Source: PWPS01 sp964573145
GTDB lineage: Bacteria > Patescibacteriota > Minisyncoccia > Minisyncoccales > PWPS01
Direction: 5' to 3'
NCBI GenBank assembly: GCA_964573145.1
Contig: CAZNIM010000015.1
Span: forward strand, 1 to 19,794
DNA: 19,794 nt
Below, piece by piece: positions 12,312 to 19,794 of this stretch (within the stretch, counting starts at the first letter, position 1; the number at the start of each line of letters is the position of its first letter). The translations under genes were made by a program, and so were the position numbers. The notes under the pieces were generated by a model that was given only the letters and a program-made list of their open reading frames with translations, searched no databases and was not told the DNA's origin.

Positions 12312-13494
12312 CTTTTTTTATATTTTTCTTTATCGTTTCTCCCGGATAGATAACCGTATTCGATGAAATCATAACTCCGGGCATAATTGAAACGTTGATT
12401 CCCGTCTTTACTCCATCACCCAACACCGCCCCCATCTTCTTTCTACCGGTTTTTACCATCTTTCCCTTAACTTCAGTTCTAATCTCTTCTTCTTCGAATC
12501 TAAGATTGGCGATAATCGTTCCCGCTCCCAAGTTGCACCCTTCTCCGATAACTGAATCTCCGACGTAAGATAGATGTGGTATTCGAGTTCCGCTCCCGAT
12601 TATCGAATTTTTAACTTCAACCGCCTGACCGATATAGCAATCGTCTTCAATTGAACTTCTTCCCCTGATATAAGCATTCGGACCGATAACACAATCTTTT
12701 CCGATATAGGCCGGGCCTTCGATTCTACTTCCCGATTTAACCACGCTTCCCACCCCCAGATAAATAGTCCCTTCCAGAACCACTCCTTCTTCCACTTCTC
12801 CTTCTATGTTTCTTTCGCACTGATCAAATATATGCTCGGCCGATTCCAGTAGGTTCCACGGATAGCTGACCGAATCCCAGACCTCGGCGACATGGCAATT
12901 TATCGTTTCTTCGGAAAGATATCTTTTTATATAGTCGGTTATTTCATATTCACCTCTTTTTGATTTTTCTATCCCTTTCTCAAAAAAACTTCTGTTAATA
13001 TAATAAGCTCCTATGTTAACCAAATTACTGACATTTTCAACCGGTTTTTCAACTAAATCAACAATTTTTCCACCTTTAGAAATCATCTGTCCGAACCCGG
13101 TCGGATCTTCAACTTCTTTAACCATTATCGACGGATTTTTCTCTAAACATTTTTCCAAATCCTTGCGCTTGTACAGATCATCTCCGTTTAGTATTAAAAA
13201 TTGATCATCCAAAAAAGGAAGAGCGGCTCTGGCCGCATCGCCGGTTCCGATCGGCTCCTTTTGAGTGGCGTATCGAACCCGCATATCTTTATAATTATCT
13301 CCGATCTCATTTTTAATAATCTCTCCTTTGTATCCTATCACCACAACCACTTCTTCAACTAATCCGTTCAACTGATCCAGATTATGCTCAACCAGCGTTT
13401 TTCCGGCTATCTTTAAGCTCGGTTTCGGTCTCGTTTCCGTAAGCGGTCTCATTCTGGTTCCCCATCCGGCTGCTAATATTACTGCCTTTTTCAT
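12304..13494 (-). CDS. glmU: GlmU-like sugar-1-phosphate nucleotidyltransferase/acetyltransferase
   Basis: This 396 aa bifunctional protein has an N-terminal nucleotidyltransferase domain (about 1-225) with the signature LAAGWGTRMRPLTETRPKP (7-25), the metal site NGDD (103-106) and VEKP (148-151). The C-terminal left-handed beta-helix (about 235-390) contains IPHLSYVGDS with the putative catalytic His307, then GEGCNLGAGTI. This is the layout of the archaeal ST0452-type enzyme (about 400 aa) that acetylates GlcN-1-P and couples it to UTP, making UDP-GlcNAc. Classical E. coli GlmU is longer, starts LAAGKGTRM and has a different order of uridyl contacts. The RPLTxxRPKP motif also occurs in glucose- and mannose-1-P nucleotidyltransferases, so a wider sugar range is possible. 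yvcK overlaps its start by ATGA, and glmS is in the same gene run. Confidence 0.9.
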   Translation of the reverse strand: MKKAVILAAGWGTRMRPLTETRPKPSLKIAGKTLVEHNLDQLNGLVEEVVVVIGYKGEIIKNEIGDNYKDMRVRYATQKEPIGTGDAARAALPFLDDQFLILNGDDLYKRKDLEKCLEKNPSIMVKEVEDPTGFGQMISKGGKIVDLVEKPVENVSNLVNIGAYYINRSFFEKGIEKSKRGEYEITDYIKRYLSEETINCHVAEVWDSVSYPWNLLESAEHIFDQCERNIEGEVEEGVVLEGTIYLGVGSVVKSGSRIEGPAYIGKDCVIGPNAYIRGRSSIEDDCYIGQAVEVKNSIIGSGTRIPHLSYVGDSVIGEGCNLGAGTIIANLRFEEEEIRTEVKGKMVKTGRKKMGAVLGDGVKTGINVSIMPGVMISSNTVIYPGETIKKNIKKDE

Positions 13495-14435
13495 ATTTTT
13501 AAAATTAAATTTACCAATTTTTCCGAATCATGCACTATCTTCGTTTCTTCCTGTAAAAGATCATCTCCGACAAATTTTTCTTTATCAAGATCGTCGAAGT
13601 GAACCATCTCTATCAGCTCCGGATGATCTTTTTTGTATTTATTTAATCTCTTCTTCTTCGGTATGTTCGTATTATAGATAACCTTATCAAAAAAGCCGCC
13701 CAAAAGCTTTTCCGCTTCAAAGGTGAATTTTTTAACTCCGAAGCCATCCGTCTCTCCTTTTTTAGTCATTAAATTACAGACATAAATCGTCTTTCCGTTC
13801 GAATTTCTTATCGCTTCCGCCACTCCTTCAGTAAGTAATATTTGAGCTAAAGTAGAATAAAGATCTCCCGGCCCCAAAACGATCTTATCGGCCCGATGAA
13901 TGGCGTTAAGCGCCTTCGGATAGGCTTTGGCTCCCGGTCTTAAAAAAACTTTTTCGATCTTTAATTTCGGGTCGTGTTTGGGGATATCTATATTGGTTTC
14001 TCCTTCAATAACACTCCCGTCCTCCAAAACGGCACAGACTTCAGCCGTATCCAAAGTAACCGGTAAAACCTCATGAGTCACATTTAAAATATTATTCATC
14101 GCCTCGAAGGTCTTCTCACTGTCATTGGTCGAAAGATTAAGAGCGGTTATAAATAAGTTGGCAAAATTATGTCCTTGTAACTCTCCGGCTTGAAAACGAT
14201 AGTCAAAAAGCTCTTCGATTACCGGCGAGGTGTTAGCTAAAGCAATAAAAGCCCGACGAATATCTCCGGGTGAAAGTATGCCATACTCTTTTCTTAATCT
14301 TCCGGAAGAGCCTCCGGAGTCAAGCATGGCACATATTGCCGATATTTCGACATCTCTGTTTTTTAGTTCTTTCAAGACGGCTTTAGGCATCGCATTCCCG
14401 CCGCCAAGACAGGCTATTTTGACGGTTTCACTCAT
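13491..14435 (-). CDS. yvcK: YvcK/GlmR, UDP-sugar-binding regulator (CofD-like fold)
   Basis: This 314 aa protein is of the YvcK (gluconeogenesis factor, GlmR) family. Visible blocks are LGGGNA (10-15), DSGGSSGRLRKEYGILSPGD (39-58), QGHNFANLF (87-95), GPGDLYSTL (188-196) and CNLMTKKGETDGF (220-232). YvcK proteins bind UDP-GlcNAc and other UDP-sugars. In Bacillus the protein has been linked to control of GlmS and to cell-wall synthesis on gluconeogenic carbon. Here it sits with glmS and a GlmU-like gene in one unit, so a feedback link between UDP-GlcNAc level and GlmS activity is well supported by context. The related enzyme CofD makes coenzyme F420 but needs different substrate motifs. The start overlaps the korB stop (ATGA) and its stop overlaps the glmU-like ATG in the same way. 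Confidence 0.94.
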   Translation of the reverse strand: MSETVKIACLGGGNAMPKAVLKELKNRDVEISAICAMLDSGGSSGRLRKEYGILSPGDIRRAFIALANTSPVIEELFDYRFQAGELQGHNFANLFITALNLSTNDSEKTFEAMNNILNVTHEVLPVTLDTAEVCAVLEDGSVIEGETNIDIPKHDPKLKIEKVFLRPGAKAYPKALNAIHRADKIVLGPGDLYSTLAQILLTEGVAEAIRNSNGKTIYVCNLMTKKGETDGFGVKKFTFEAEKLLGGFFDKVIYNTNIPKKKRLNKYKKDHPELIEMVHFDDLDKEKFVGDDLLQEETKIVHDSEKLVNLILKI

Positions 14436-15235
14436 ATTTTGGAGTTTAAAACCCCCCTCACATCCACTTTTTCACCTTCCCTCTCTATCTCTTCTTCAAA
14501 AGTGGCCCTCTCTTCTTTTTTAAAAATTCCCAAGGCAATCTTTCCTTCGTCGTCATAGTTCCATTCTTTGATTCGCTTTAACGGACTGGCCGGCAATTTT
14601 CTCATCACATAAATCTTCTCTTCGTATTCCTCCCTGGTATTGTACCAAGTGGGACACGGCTGCAAAACTTCAACAAAAGAAAATCCTTTATGATTAATCG
14701 CCGCTTCCAACGTCTCCCTTAAGTGAATCATTCTCCCCGTATAGCTTCGAGCGATAAATCCGGCTCCGGCTGCGTGCACCACCTCCAAAGCGTTGAGCGG
14801 TTCTTCCGGATTTCCTTTCGGACTGGAGTTGCTGATAAATCCTTTCGGACTGGAAGCCGTATATTGCTTTACGGTAAGGGCGAAATTTCTATTTTGATGT
14901 AGAACTACGGTTATGTTCGAATTTCTTTTTGCAGCATGGATAAGGTGTGATATTCCTTCATTTAGAGAATCTCCATCTCCGCTGTAAGCGATGACATTAA
15001 GTTCGGGGTTGGCTAATTTCACTCCCACAGCGACCGGAACCGGTCTTCCGTGGAGTCCATAAAAACTATTTACGTTTACATAGTCAATTATCTTTGCGTG
15101 GCATCCTATTCCACCGGTTATGACCGTTTTATCTTTGCCGATCTTTTCAATTACTTTTTTAGTCGCTACCTGGATTGCGAAGTTCCCACACCCCGGGCAC
15201 CAAGTATTGGGAGTCTTCATGTTTAGGTCGGACAT
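14432..15235 (-). CDS. korB: 2-oxoacid:ferredoxin oxidoreductase, beta subunit (TPP, 4Fe-4S)
   Basis: This 267 aa subunit carries the TPP and the single cluster of a two-gene 2-oxoacid:ferredoxin oxidoreductase, which decarboxylates a 2-oxoacid to acyl-CoA, CO2 and reduced ferredoxin. Four cysteines in family positions should hold one [4Fe-4S]: Cys13 and Cys16 (WCPGCGN), Cys45 (GGIGCH) and Cys194 (QPCPTWYN). The TPP/Mg motif is GDGDS (86-90) with HQNRNFALT (113-121) as its second half. In most relatives that half reads NNxxYGLTxGQ.SPTT; here it is NFALTVKQYTASSP, so the active-site loop is altered. The substrate (pyruvate, 2-oxoglutarate or other) cannot be assigned. It follows korA after 38 bases and overlaps yvcK by ATGA. 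Confidence 0.9.
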   Translation of the reverse strand: MSDLNMKTPNTWCPGCGNFAIQVATKKVIEKIGKDKTVITGGIGCHAKIIDYVNVNSFYGLHGRPVPVAVGVKLANPELNVIAYSGDGDSLNEGISHLIHAAKRNSNITVVLHQNRNFALTVKQYTASSPKGFISNSSPKGNPEEPLNALEVVHAAGAGFIARSYTGRMIHLRETLEAAINHKGFSFVEVLQPCPTWYNTREEYEEKIYVMRKLPASPLKRIKEWNYDDEGKIALGIFKKEERATFEEEIEREGEKVDVRGVLNSKI

Positions 15236-15273
15236 AAATCTTTTATTATTTTCTAAATTGAATAATTCGCCGA

Positions 15274-16881
15274 TTACAATTGTTCTAAAATTTCTTCTTC
15301 AAAAAACGGTCTACCGTCGTACTTCAAGATTCTTTTATTGACGTCGACATATTTTTCAATTATATTCGCTGCCTGTCCTTCTCGGTTCGCCTCTACAACC
15401 ACCACTTCTCCGACCCCTTCCAGAGCCCTCTTAAAGCTTTCTTCGGGGAAAGGAGCAAAACTCATTATCTGAATTAACTTATAACCGGCTTTTTTCGCCG
15501 CTTCTTTAGCCGCCATCTTGCTGGATCCCCAGGTAACGATCGCTTTGTCTCCTTCTCCGAATACCTTGACCATCTCCAACCTTTCGATCTCTTCGATTAA
15601 AAATTTCTCTTTTTTCATTCTTTTATCCTGCATCCTTACTACCTGCTCCGGCACTTCGGTTGTCGTGCCGTATTCGTCATGCTCATAACTGGTGCTTCTG
15701 ACCGTTGCTCCGCTTCCCGGGTAGCAAAGCGGAGATATTCCGAATTCATTATCAGAGTACCTGTGATAATTTTCATCGCAGTGACCAATCGCCTCTTGCC
15801 AAAATTCAGCCGTATCCAAAACCGACCGGTCAAAGGAAAAAGTACTTTCCGAAATATCCTTATCAATTAAAACGATAGCCGGAATCTGATACTTCCAAGT
15901 CATGTTCATCGCTAAATTGGTTAAGTAAAACGCCTCTTCCGCATCACCGGGAGTAAAGACAATTCGTAAGAAATCTCCATGCCCGACACTAAGTGCAAAT
16001 TTTAAATCCGATTGAGCATTATAAGTCGGCACTCCCGATCCCGGTCCCGCTCGTTGACTTTCAATTATTACTATCGGTGTTTCCGAAACGGCAGCCAAAG
16101 AAACTCCCTCACCCATTAAGGCCAACCCTCCTCCCGAAGTTCCGACCATACTTCTCTTTCCGGCAAAAGCGGCTCCCAGAGCGGCATTTATAACCGCAAT
16201 CTCGTTTTCCGCTTGCATTACTTGAACGCCGTGCTTAGTCTCTAAATCAGCTAAAAAATGAAGTATGCTTGTTGAGGGAGTCATCGGGTAAGCGAAGTAA
16301 TTCTGAAGCCCCGCCTCGATAGCCCCAAGTGAAAGTGCTTGATTGCCGGTTACCAGTGGCTCCGGGTCACCACACTCTTCAACCTGACACTTCTTCTCAA
16401 CCGCTTCGTAAGCTCTCATCGCCACCTTGGCATTATCCTCGGCTTTCGGTAATTTTTCGACAACCTCTTTTAAAATTTCCGGACTCACTCCGATTGTTTT
16501 ACAAAAAGCTCCCAAAAGAGCACTGTTTTGCATTATTGACTCTCCTTCTTCCTTCGCGATAGTCTCAATCGGAACTCCGATTCCCTCCTCTTTCAGCTTG
16601 TCCGAATTGAATATCAAGTCGCCTTTCAGTTTATGGAGATGTTTTTCAACCGTCTCCTTATTCAAAGCCAAAAGAAAATCTATATCTCTTTTTATCGAGC
16701 GCTTCCTTTCTCTTGAGACTCTGATCACTGAAAAATTATGACCTCCGCGTATCAGCGAAGGATAGTCTTCATATATGAAAATTTTATAGCCGTAACGGTT
16801 CAAAACCTTGGCTATAAGTTGTCCGGCAGCCTTAGATCCTTGGCCGGCGGCCCCTCCTATTAGCACTTGAAAATCCTCCAT
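15274..16881 (-). CDS. korA: 2-oxoacid:ferredoxin oxidoreductase, fused gamma-alpha subunit
   Basis: This 535 aa protein joins two domains. Residues 1-165 are the gamma domain (GGAAGQGSK at 9-17, EDYPSLIRGGHN at 38-49), which contributes to CoA binding. From about 176 is the pyrimidine-binding alpha domain, with YPMTPST (198-204) in place of the common YPITPST, then MQAENEIAVINAALGAAFAG and a C-terminal domain near 450-530. The gamma-alpha fusion plus a separate beta is the layout of archaeal and actinobacterial KorAB-type enzymes. There is no ferredoxin-like delta subunit or gene in the window, so an external ferredoxin must be the electron partner. It follows glmS after 48 bases on the same strand. 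In a fermentative CPR cell it could run as an oxidative or reductive step in energy metabolism. Confidence 0.92.
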   Translation of the reverse strand: MEDFQVLIGGAAGQGSKAAGQLIAKVLNRYGYKIFIYEDYPSLIRGGHNFSVIRVSRERKRSIKRDIDFLLALNKETVEKHLHKLKGDLIFNSDKLKEEGIGVPIETIAKEEGESIMQNSALLGAFCKTIGVSPEILKEVVEKLPKAEDNAKVAMRAYEAVEKKCQVEECGDPEPLVTGNQALSLGAIEAGLQNYFAYPMTPSTSILHFLADLETKHGVQVMQAENEIAVINAALGAAFAGKRSMVGTSGGGLALMGEGVSLAAVSETPIVIIESQRAGPGSGVPTYNAQSDLKFALSVGHGDFLRIVFTPGDAEEAFYLTNLAMNMTWKYQIPAIVLIDKDISESTFSFDRSVLDTAEFWQEAIGHCDENYHRYSDNEFGISPLCYPGSGATVRSTSYEHDEYGTTTEVPEQVVRMQDKRMKKEKFLIEEIERLEMVKVFGEGDKAIVTWGSSKMAAKEAAKKAGYKLIQIMSFAPFPEESFKRALEGVGEVVVVEANREGQAANIIEKYVDVNKRILKYDGRPFFEEEILEQL

Positions 16882-16929
16882 ATTTTCTTTTTTAATTTAT
16901 AATTATTCGCTATAGAACAATCGACTGCT

Positions 16930-18750
16930 TTATTCAACGGTAACCACTTTGCTTAAATTTCTCGGTTTATCAGGGTCAAGACCCTTTCCGACTGCTGTAT
17001 AATAAGCAAAAAGCTGCAGAGGAATCGTAGTTAAGATCGGAGACAACGGTTCACAAATAACCGGAACTCCGAAAAAATCATCTACGTTTTCAGCAGCTTC
17101 CGATCCCTCCGTACCGATCGCCGCAACCGGGCCCTTACGGGCTTGAATCTCGGCTACGTTCGATAACATTTTATCATATACCGAGTCGTTCGGGCAAATC
17201 GCAAAAGTAGGAAACTCTTCATCGATAAGTGCAATCGGGCCGTGCTTCATCTCAGCCGCTGAATATCCTTCGGCATGAATATAAGATATCTCTTTTAATT
17301 TTAAAGCACCTTCCAGAGCGACCGGATAATTATATCTTCTTCCCATAAAAAGGAAATGCTCATAATCAAGATACCTTTCAGCTAATTCTTTCAACTCACT
17401 TCTTCTTTTTAAAACGGCTTCCACTTTATCGGGAGCTCGCTTCAATTCTTGTAGAATTTCTATTCTATCTTTTATCGAAAGATCTCTTTGATTTCCCAAG
17501 TAGACCGCCAAAAGAGTTAAAACTGAAAGTTGAGAAGTAAAAGCTTTAGTGGAAGCGACCCCTATCTCCGGTCCGGCGTGATTATAGATTCCGCCGTCCG
17601 TCTTCCTGGCTATCGAAGAACCGACCACGTTAACTATCCCCACGGTCAACTTTCCTCTTCTTTTTACTTCCTCAAGAGCTTTCAAAGTGTCGGCCGTCTC
17701 TCCCGATTGAGAAACGAACAGAAAACCCTCTTTTTCTCCGTAAGGTCTATTTCTATATCTGAATTCGGAAGCCAGATCGACCTCGACCGGAAGTGAGGCA
17801 ACCTCTTCTATAATGAACTTTCCGATCATCGAAGCATAATAAGAAGTTCCGCAAGCTAAAATGGTCAACTTATCAATTTCTTTCAATCGATCGGCAATCT
17901 GATCGAGGCCACCCAATTTTACATCTCCGTCATCGGTAATTCTGCCTCTTATCGAATTTCTTATCGATTCCGGCTGTTCGATCATCTCTTTAAGCATAAA
18001 ATAATCATAGCCCGATTTCTGAGCTTCTTCCAGATCCCAGTCTATCTCCACCTCTTTCTTTTCTAAAATATTATTATCCGCATCGGTAATTTCAAAATCA
18101 TCTTCGGTGACGACCGCCATCTCTCCGTCTTCCAAAAAGACCATATTTTTGGAGTATTTAACTATCGCCGCCGGATCGGAGGCGACAAAACCCCCGGCCT
18201 CATTTATGGAAACGACAACCGGTGAAGACATCTTAGCCGTTACTATTTTATCCGGATCTTCAGTTGAAATAACGGCTAATCCGTAAGCACCTTTAATTAA
18301 ATTAATCGTTTTTCTTACCGCTTCTTCCAGATTACCTTTATAAAACTTTTCAATCAGATGAGCAATAACTTCCGTATCCGTTTCGGAACTGAAGTTGTGA
18401 CCCTCTTCAATTAAGTTCTTCTTCAATTCCTTGTAATTTTCAATTATTCCATTGTGAACCACTGCAAATTTTCTTTCACAGTCGAATTGCGGGTGAGCGT
18501 TTTCCGCCGTCGGTCCACCGTGAGTTGACCATCTGCTATGAAAAAGGCACGGAGTGCCTTTGAAGTCTGTCTCCTCGAGCTTTTTTTTAAGTTCATCCAC
18601 CTTCCCCGAAACCCTCACGTCTTTCATTCCGTCGTCTTCTATTATCGCCATTCCGGCCGAATCATATCCTCTGTATTCCAATCTTTTAAGAGCACTTATT
18701 CCCAGTTGCGTATTATCTTTTTTACCGACATAACCTATGATTCCACACAT
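16930..18750 (-). CDS. glmS: GlmS, glutamine-fructose-6-phosphate aminotransferase
   Basis: This 606 aa enzyme of normal length makes glucosamine-6-phosphate from fructose-6-P and glutamine, the first step towards UDP-GlcNAc. The nucleophile is Cys2 (MCGIIGYVG, after Met removal). The glutaminase domain (to about 220) includes HSRWSTHG and HNGIIENY. Two SIS domains follow: CGTSYYASM, SQSGETADT and ASTKAFTSQL in the first; GRRYNYPVALEGALKLKEISY and HAEGYSAAEMKHGPIAL in the second. The C-terminus ends DKPRNLSKVVTVE, as in active enzymes. It is the first gene of the long minus-strand run, behind its own -10 and a terminator. No glmS ribozyme-like element fits in the short (about 60 base) upstream gap. 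Control through YvcK/GlmR in the same unit is more likely. Confidence 0.97.
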   Translation of the reverse strand: MCGIIGYVGKKDNTQLGISALKRLEYRGYDSAGMAIIEDDGMKDVRVSGKVDELKKKLEETDFKGTPCLFHSRWSTHGGPTAENAHPQFDCERKFAVVHNGIIENYKELKKNLIEEGHNFSSETDTEVIAHLIEKFYKGNLEEAVRKTINLIKGAYGLAVISTEDPDKIVTAKMSSPVVVSINEAGGFVASDPAAIVKYSKNMVFLEDGEMAVVTEDDFEITDADNNILEKKEVEIDWDLEEAQKSGYDYFMLKEMIEQPESIRNSIRGRITDDGDVKLGGLDQIADRLKEIDKLTILACGTSYYASMIGKFIIEEVASLPVEVDLASEFRYRNRPYGEKEGFLFVSQSGETADTLKALEEVKRRGKLTVGIVNVVGSSIARKTDGGIYNHAGPEIGVASTKAFTSQLSVLTLLAVYLGNQRDLSIKDRIEILQELKRAPDKVEAVLKRRSELKELAERYLDYEHFLFMGRRYNYPVALEGALKLKEISYIHAEGYSAAEMKHGPIALIDEEFPTFAICPNDSVYDKMLSNVAEIQARKGPVAAIGTEGSEAAENVDDFFGVPVICEPLSPILTTIPLQLFAYYTAVGKGLDPDKPRNLSKVVTVE

Positions 18751-18778
18751 ATGAGTAGATTTATTTATTGATTGGTTA

Positions 18779-18807
18779 ATTATAGATTAAAAACGACAAA
18801 AAATAAA
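18779..18807 (-). promoter_or_regulatory. Probable promoter of the glmS-PAP2 gene run
   Basis: On the minus strand there is a perfect TATAAT at 18784-18779, with only a weak -35 (TTTATT, 18807-18802) 17 bp upstream; the -35 overlaps the T-run of the pilin terminator. The leader to the glmS ATG would be about 22 nt. Confidence 0.5.
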
Positions 18808-18830
18808 AGCCGCCCCGACGGACGACTTTT
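18805..18830 (-). terminator. Terminator of the pilin-FISUMP gene
   Basis: On the minus strand GTCGTCC (18826-18820) pairs with GGGCGGC (18815-18809), with two G/T pairs, around a GTCG loop. AAAAA precedes it and TTTTATTTTTT follows. It starts 14 bases past the TAG of the pilin-FISUMP gene. Confidence 0.8.
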
Positions 18831-18839
18831 TACAATTAT

Positions 18840-19793
18840 CTACTTAACACACCTGACCGATTGGGCGTTGCTCTTATTCCAACTGCTTCTGAAAACTCCT
18901 GTTTCATAATCAGCCACCCATCGAACCCAAGCCGCATCAGCTCCGTCTTCAGTCGATGTCCACCACCTGGCGGACCAGCCCAAAGTATAAAATTCATTTT
19001 CACCTTCTCTGACTCCACCGGGTATGGCGTTGAAGTCCGAACTTCCGAAATGTTCCGACTCAAAAAGAGGTTCATTGGGATAATAAAGCCACAAATCGGG
19101 CGTTCCGGCCAATCTGCTTCCGATATCGTCATTGCCCCCGATCCATCCCGTTCCTGAAGTTTCACCTGAACTCATTCCCAAGCCGACTTTCAGATTATTC
19201 CAATCGTTATCAGTCGGTAAAACCCAATCCCCGGTACAAGCAAAAAGAGCTCCTTCCCAATCATAAAGTCTTCCGTAAATTTCACAGTTTTGAGGGTCAT
19301 TATCATAACACCAGCTTTGACCCGAAACATGTCCGTCATAATTTATATTTTCAGCAAACCAACAATCATCACCGACTTCCATCGTCGGATAAGTTTGTCC
19401 TTGATAATCGATATTGTCCCCACAGACAAATTCTCCTCCTCCTTCAACCAGCTGCCCGTACTCTTCTTCGGTTATGTTTATTGCCGTAAATCGAGTCTCG
19501 AATTTTACCGCCACCAATATTATACTCCCTTGGGAAATAAAGTAACCTGTTCCGTTTTGATGTTCCCCACCCGAAGGGTCAACCGGAATCATCGATATAT
19601 AGTTTTGATCAACTAAAAAAGATGCGTCAAACAGATTATATGTTTCGCACTCCGGATTTTCCAGGTTGGTGTTACATATCTCAGTTAACTCTACCGGGAT
19701 CAGCGTTTCCCAAACTCCTAAATTATCATGTTGATATGATAAAAATCCGTTATACAAAGTGTTTATATGACTGTTTCTGGTTGCATCTCTGGC
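18840..19793 (-). CDS. Type IV pilin-FISUMP fusion protein, 3' part (start lies beyond right edge)
   Basis: The reading frame is open to the right edge and encodes 317 residues with no start in the window; a TTG at 19757 is in frame but not the true start. The first residues, ARDATRNSHINTLYN, align with the middle of the prepilin at 1-192, so the missing part is the prepilin leader and hydrophobic helix. A pilin globular region follows to about residue 120, including SMIPVDPSGG and GTGYFISQG, usual in Parcubacteria pilins. From about 123 to the end is a Fibrobacter succinogenes major paralogous (FISUMP) domain. It contains YPTMEVGDDCWFAENINY, YGRLYDWEGA, WVLPTDNDWNNL, FNAIPGGVREG, WWTSTE, AWVRW and the closing SVRCVK. 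Eight cysteines suggest disulfides. The domain would be displayed on a pilus or pseudopilus; its ligand is unknown. Confidence 0.9.
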   Translation of the reverse strand, partial: ARDATRNSHINTLYNGFLSYQHDNLGVWETLIPVELTEICNTNLENPECETYNLFDASFLVDQNYISMIPVDPSGGEHQNGTGYFISQGSIILVAVKFETRFTAINITEEEYGQLVEGGGEFVCGDNIDYQGQTYPTMEVGDDCWFAENINYDGHVSGQSWCYDNDPQNCEIYGRLYDWEGALFACTGDWVLPTDNDWNNLKVGLGMSSGETSGTGWIGGNDDIGSRLAGTPDLWLYYPNEPLFESEHFGSSDFNAIPGGVREGENEFYTLGWSARWWTSTEDGADAAWVRWVADYETGVFRSSWNKSNAQSVRCVK

Positions 19794-19794
19794 G

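Noticed and set aside
18751..18839. glmS ribozyme upstream of glmS
   Set aside because: The gap is only 89 bases, of which about 26 form the terminator of the preceding gene. There is no room for the ribozyme core and no pseudoknot pattern.
18836..19165. Second minus-strand frame inside the pilin-FISUMP gene
   Set aside because: It overlaps in another frame a complete FISUMP domain with all its conserved motifs. No motif is visible in the alternative frame.
1..19794. CRISPR array, insertion sequence, integrase, phage or toxin-antitoxin system
   Set aside because: No regularly spaced repeats, transposase or integrase motifs, terminal inverted repeats or toxin-antitoxin pairs were seen. Genes and composition look uniformly chromosomal.

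Overview
The window looks like a chromosomal segment of an uncultured Patescibacteria (CPR) bacterium, most likely Parcubacteria-like. Four things point there. A type IV prepilin has the GFTLIELL leader and an INPGQQFAQARD helix typical of that group. A second pilin is fused to a FISUMP domain. A small DUF5679 zinc protein and a ferredoxin subunit-free two-gene 2-oxoacid oxidoreductase are present. Genes are very tightly packed, with many 4-17 base overlaps. TGA is used as a stop (for example in thiI and yvcK), so this is not a UGA-recoding Gracilibacteria/Absconditabacteria genome. The lineage call is inference from content, not from a marker phylogeny.

Nearly everything is on the minus strand. 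From right to left: (1) 19793-18840, the 3' part of a pilin-FISUMP fusion gene with its own terminator. (2) 18750-8865, one long run of nine genes: glmS, a 2-oxoacid:ferredoxin oxidoreductase pair (korA gamma-alpha fusion, korB), yvcK/glmR, a GlmU-like nucleotidyltransferase/acetyltransferase, a BadF-type hexosamine kinase, glyA, folD and a PAP2 phosphatase. It ends at a bidirectional terminator shared with a plus-strand tRNA-Leu(CAA). (3) 8622-3634, an IscR-controlled sulfur operon, iscR-iscS-iscU-mnmA-dsbA-like-DUF1858-thiI. A strong promoter overlaps a near-perfect 19 bp inverted repeat just upstream of iscR. (4) 3507-509, small units: DUF5679 protein, ComEC-type metallo-beta-lactamase, LOG family protein and an oversized adenylate kinase-like protein. 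(5) 505-306, a stand-alone structured non-coding RNA with its own consensus promoter and terminator. (6) 192-1, the 5' part of another prepilin.

Functionally, region 2 joins UDP-GlcNAc/peptidoglycan precursor supply (GlmS, GlmR, GlmU-like, sugar kinase, PAP2 lipid phosphatase) to central metabolism (Kor, one-carbon folate via GlyA/FolD). Region 3 puts the cysteine desulfurase with its Fe-S scaffold and two tRNA thiolation enzymes under an Fe-S sensing repressor. The only stretch over 300 bases without a protein gene (193-508) holds the ncRNA, two promoters and a terminator. No CRISPR, transposase, integrase or prophage signal was seen.

Best candidates for something new are the ncRNA at 306-470 (6S-like architecture, identity unproven), the pilin-FISUMP gene family at both window ends, and the IscR-controlled sulfur-thiolation operon.
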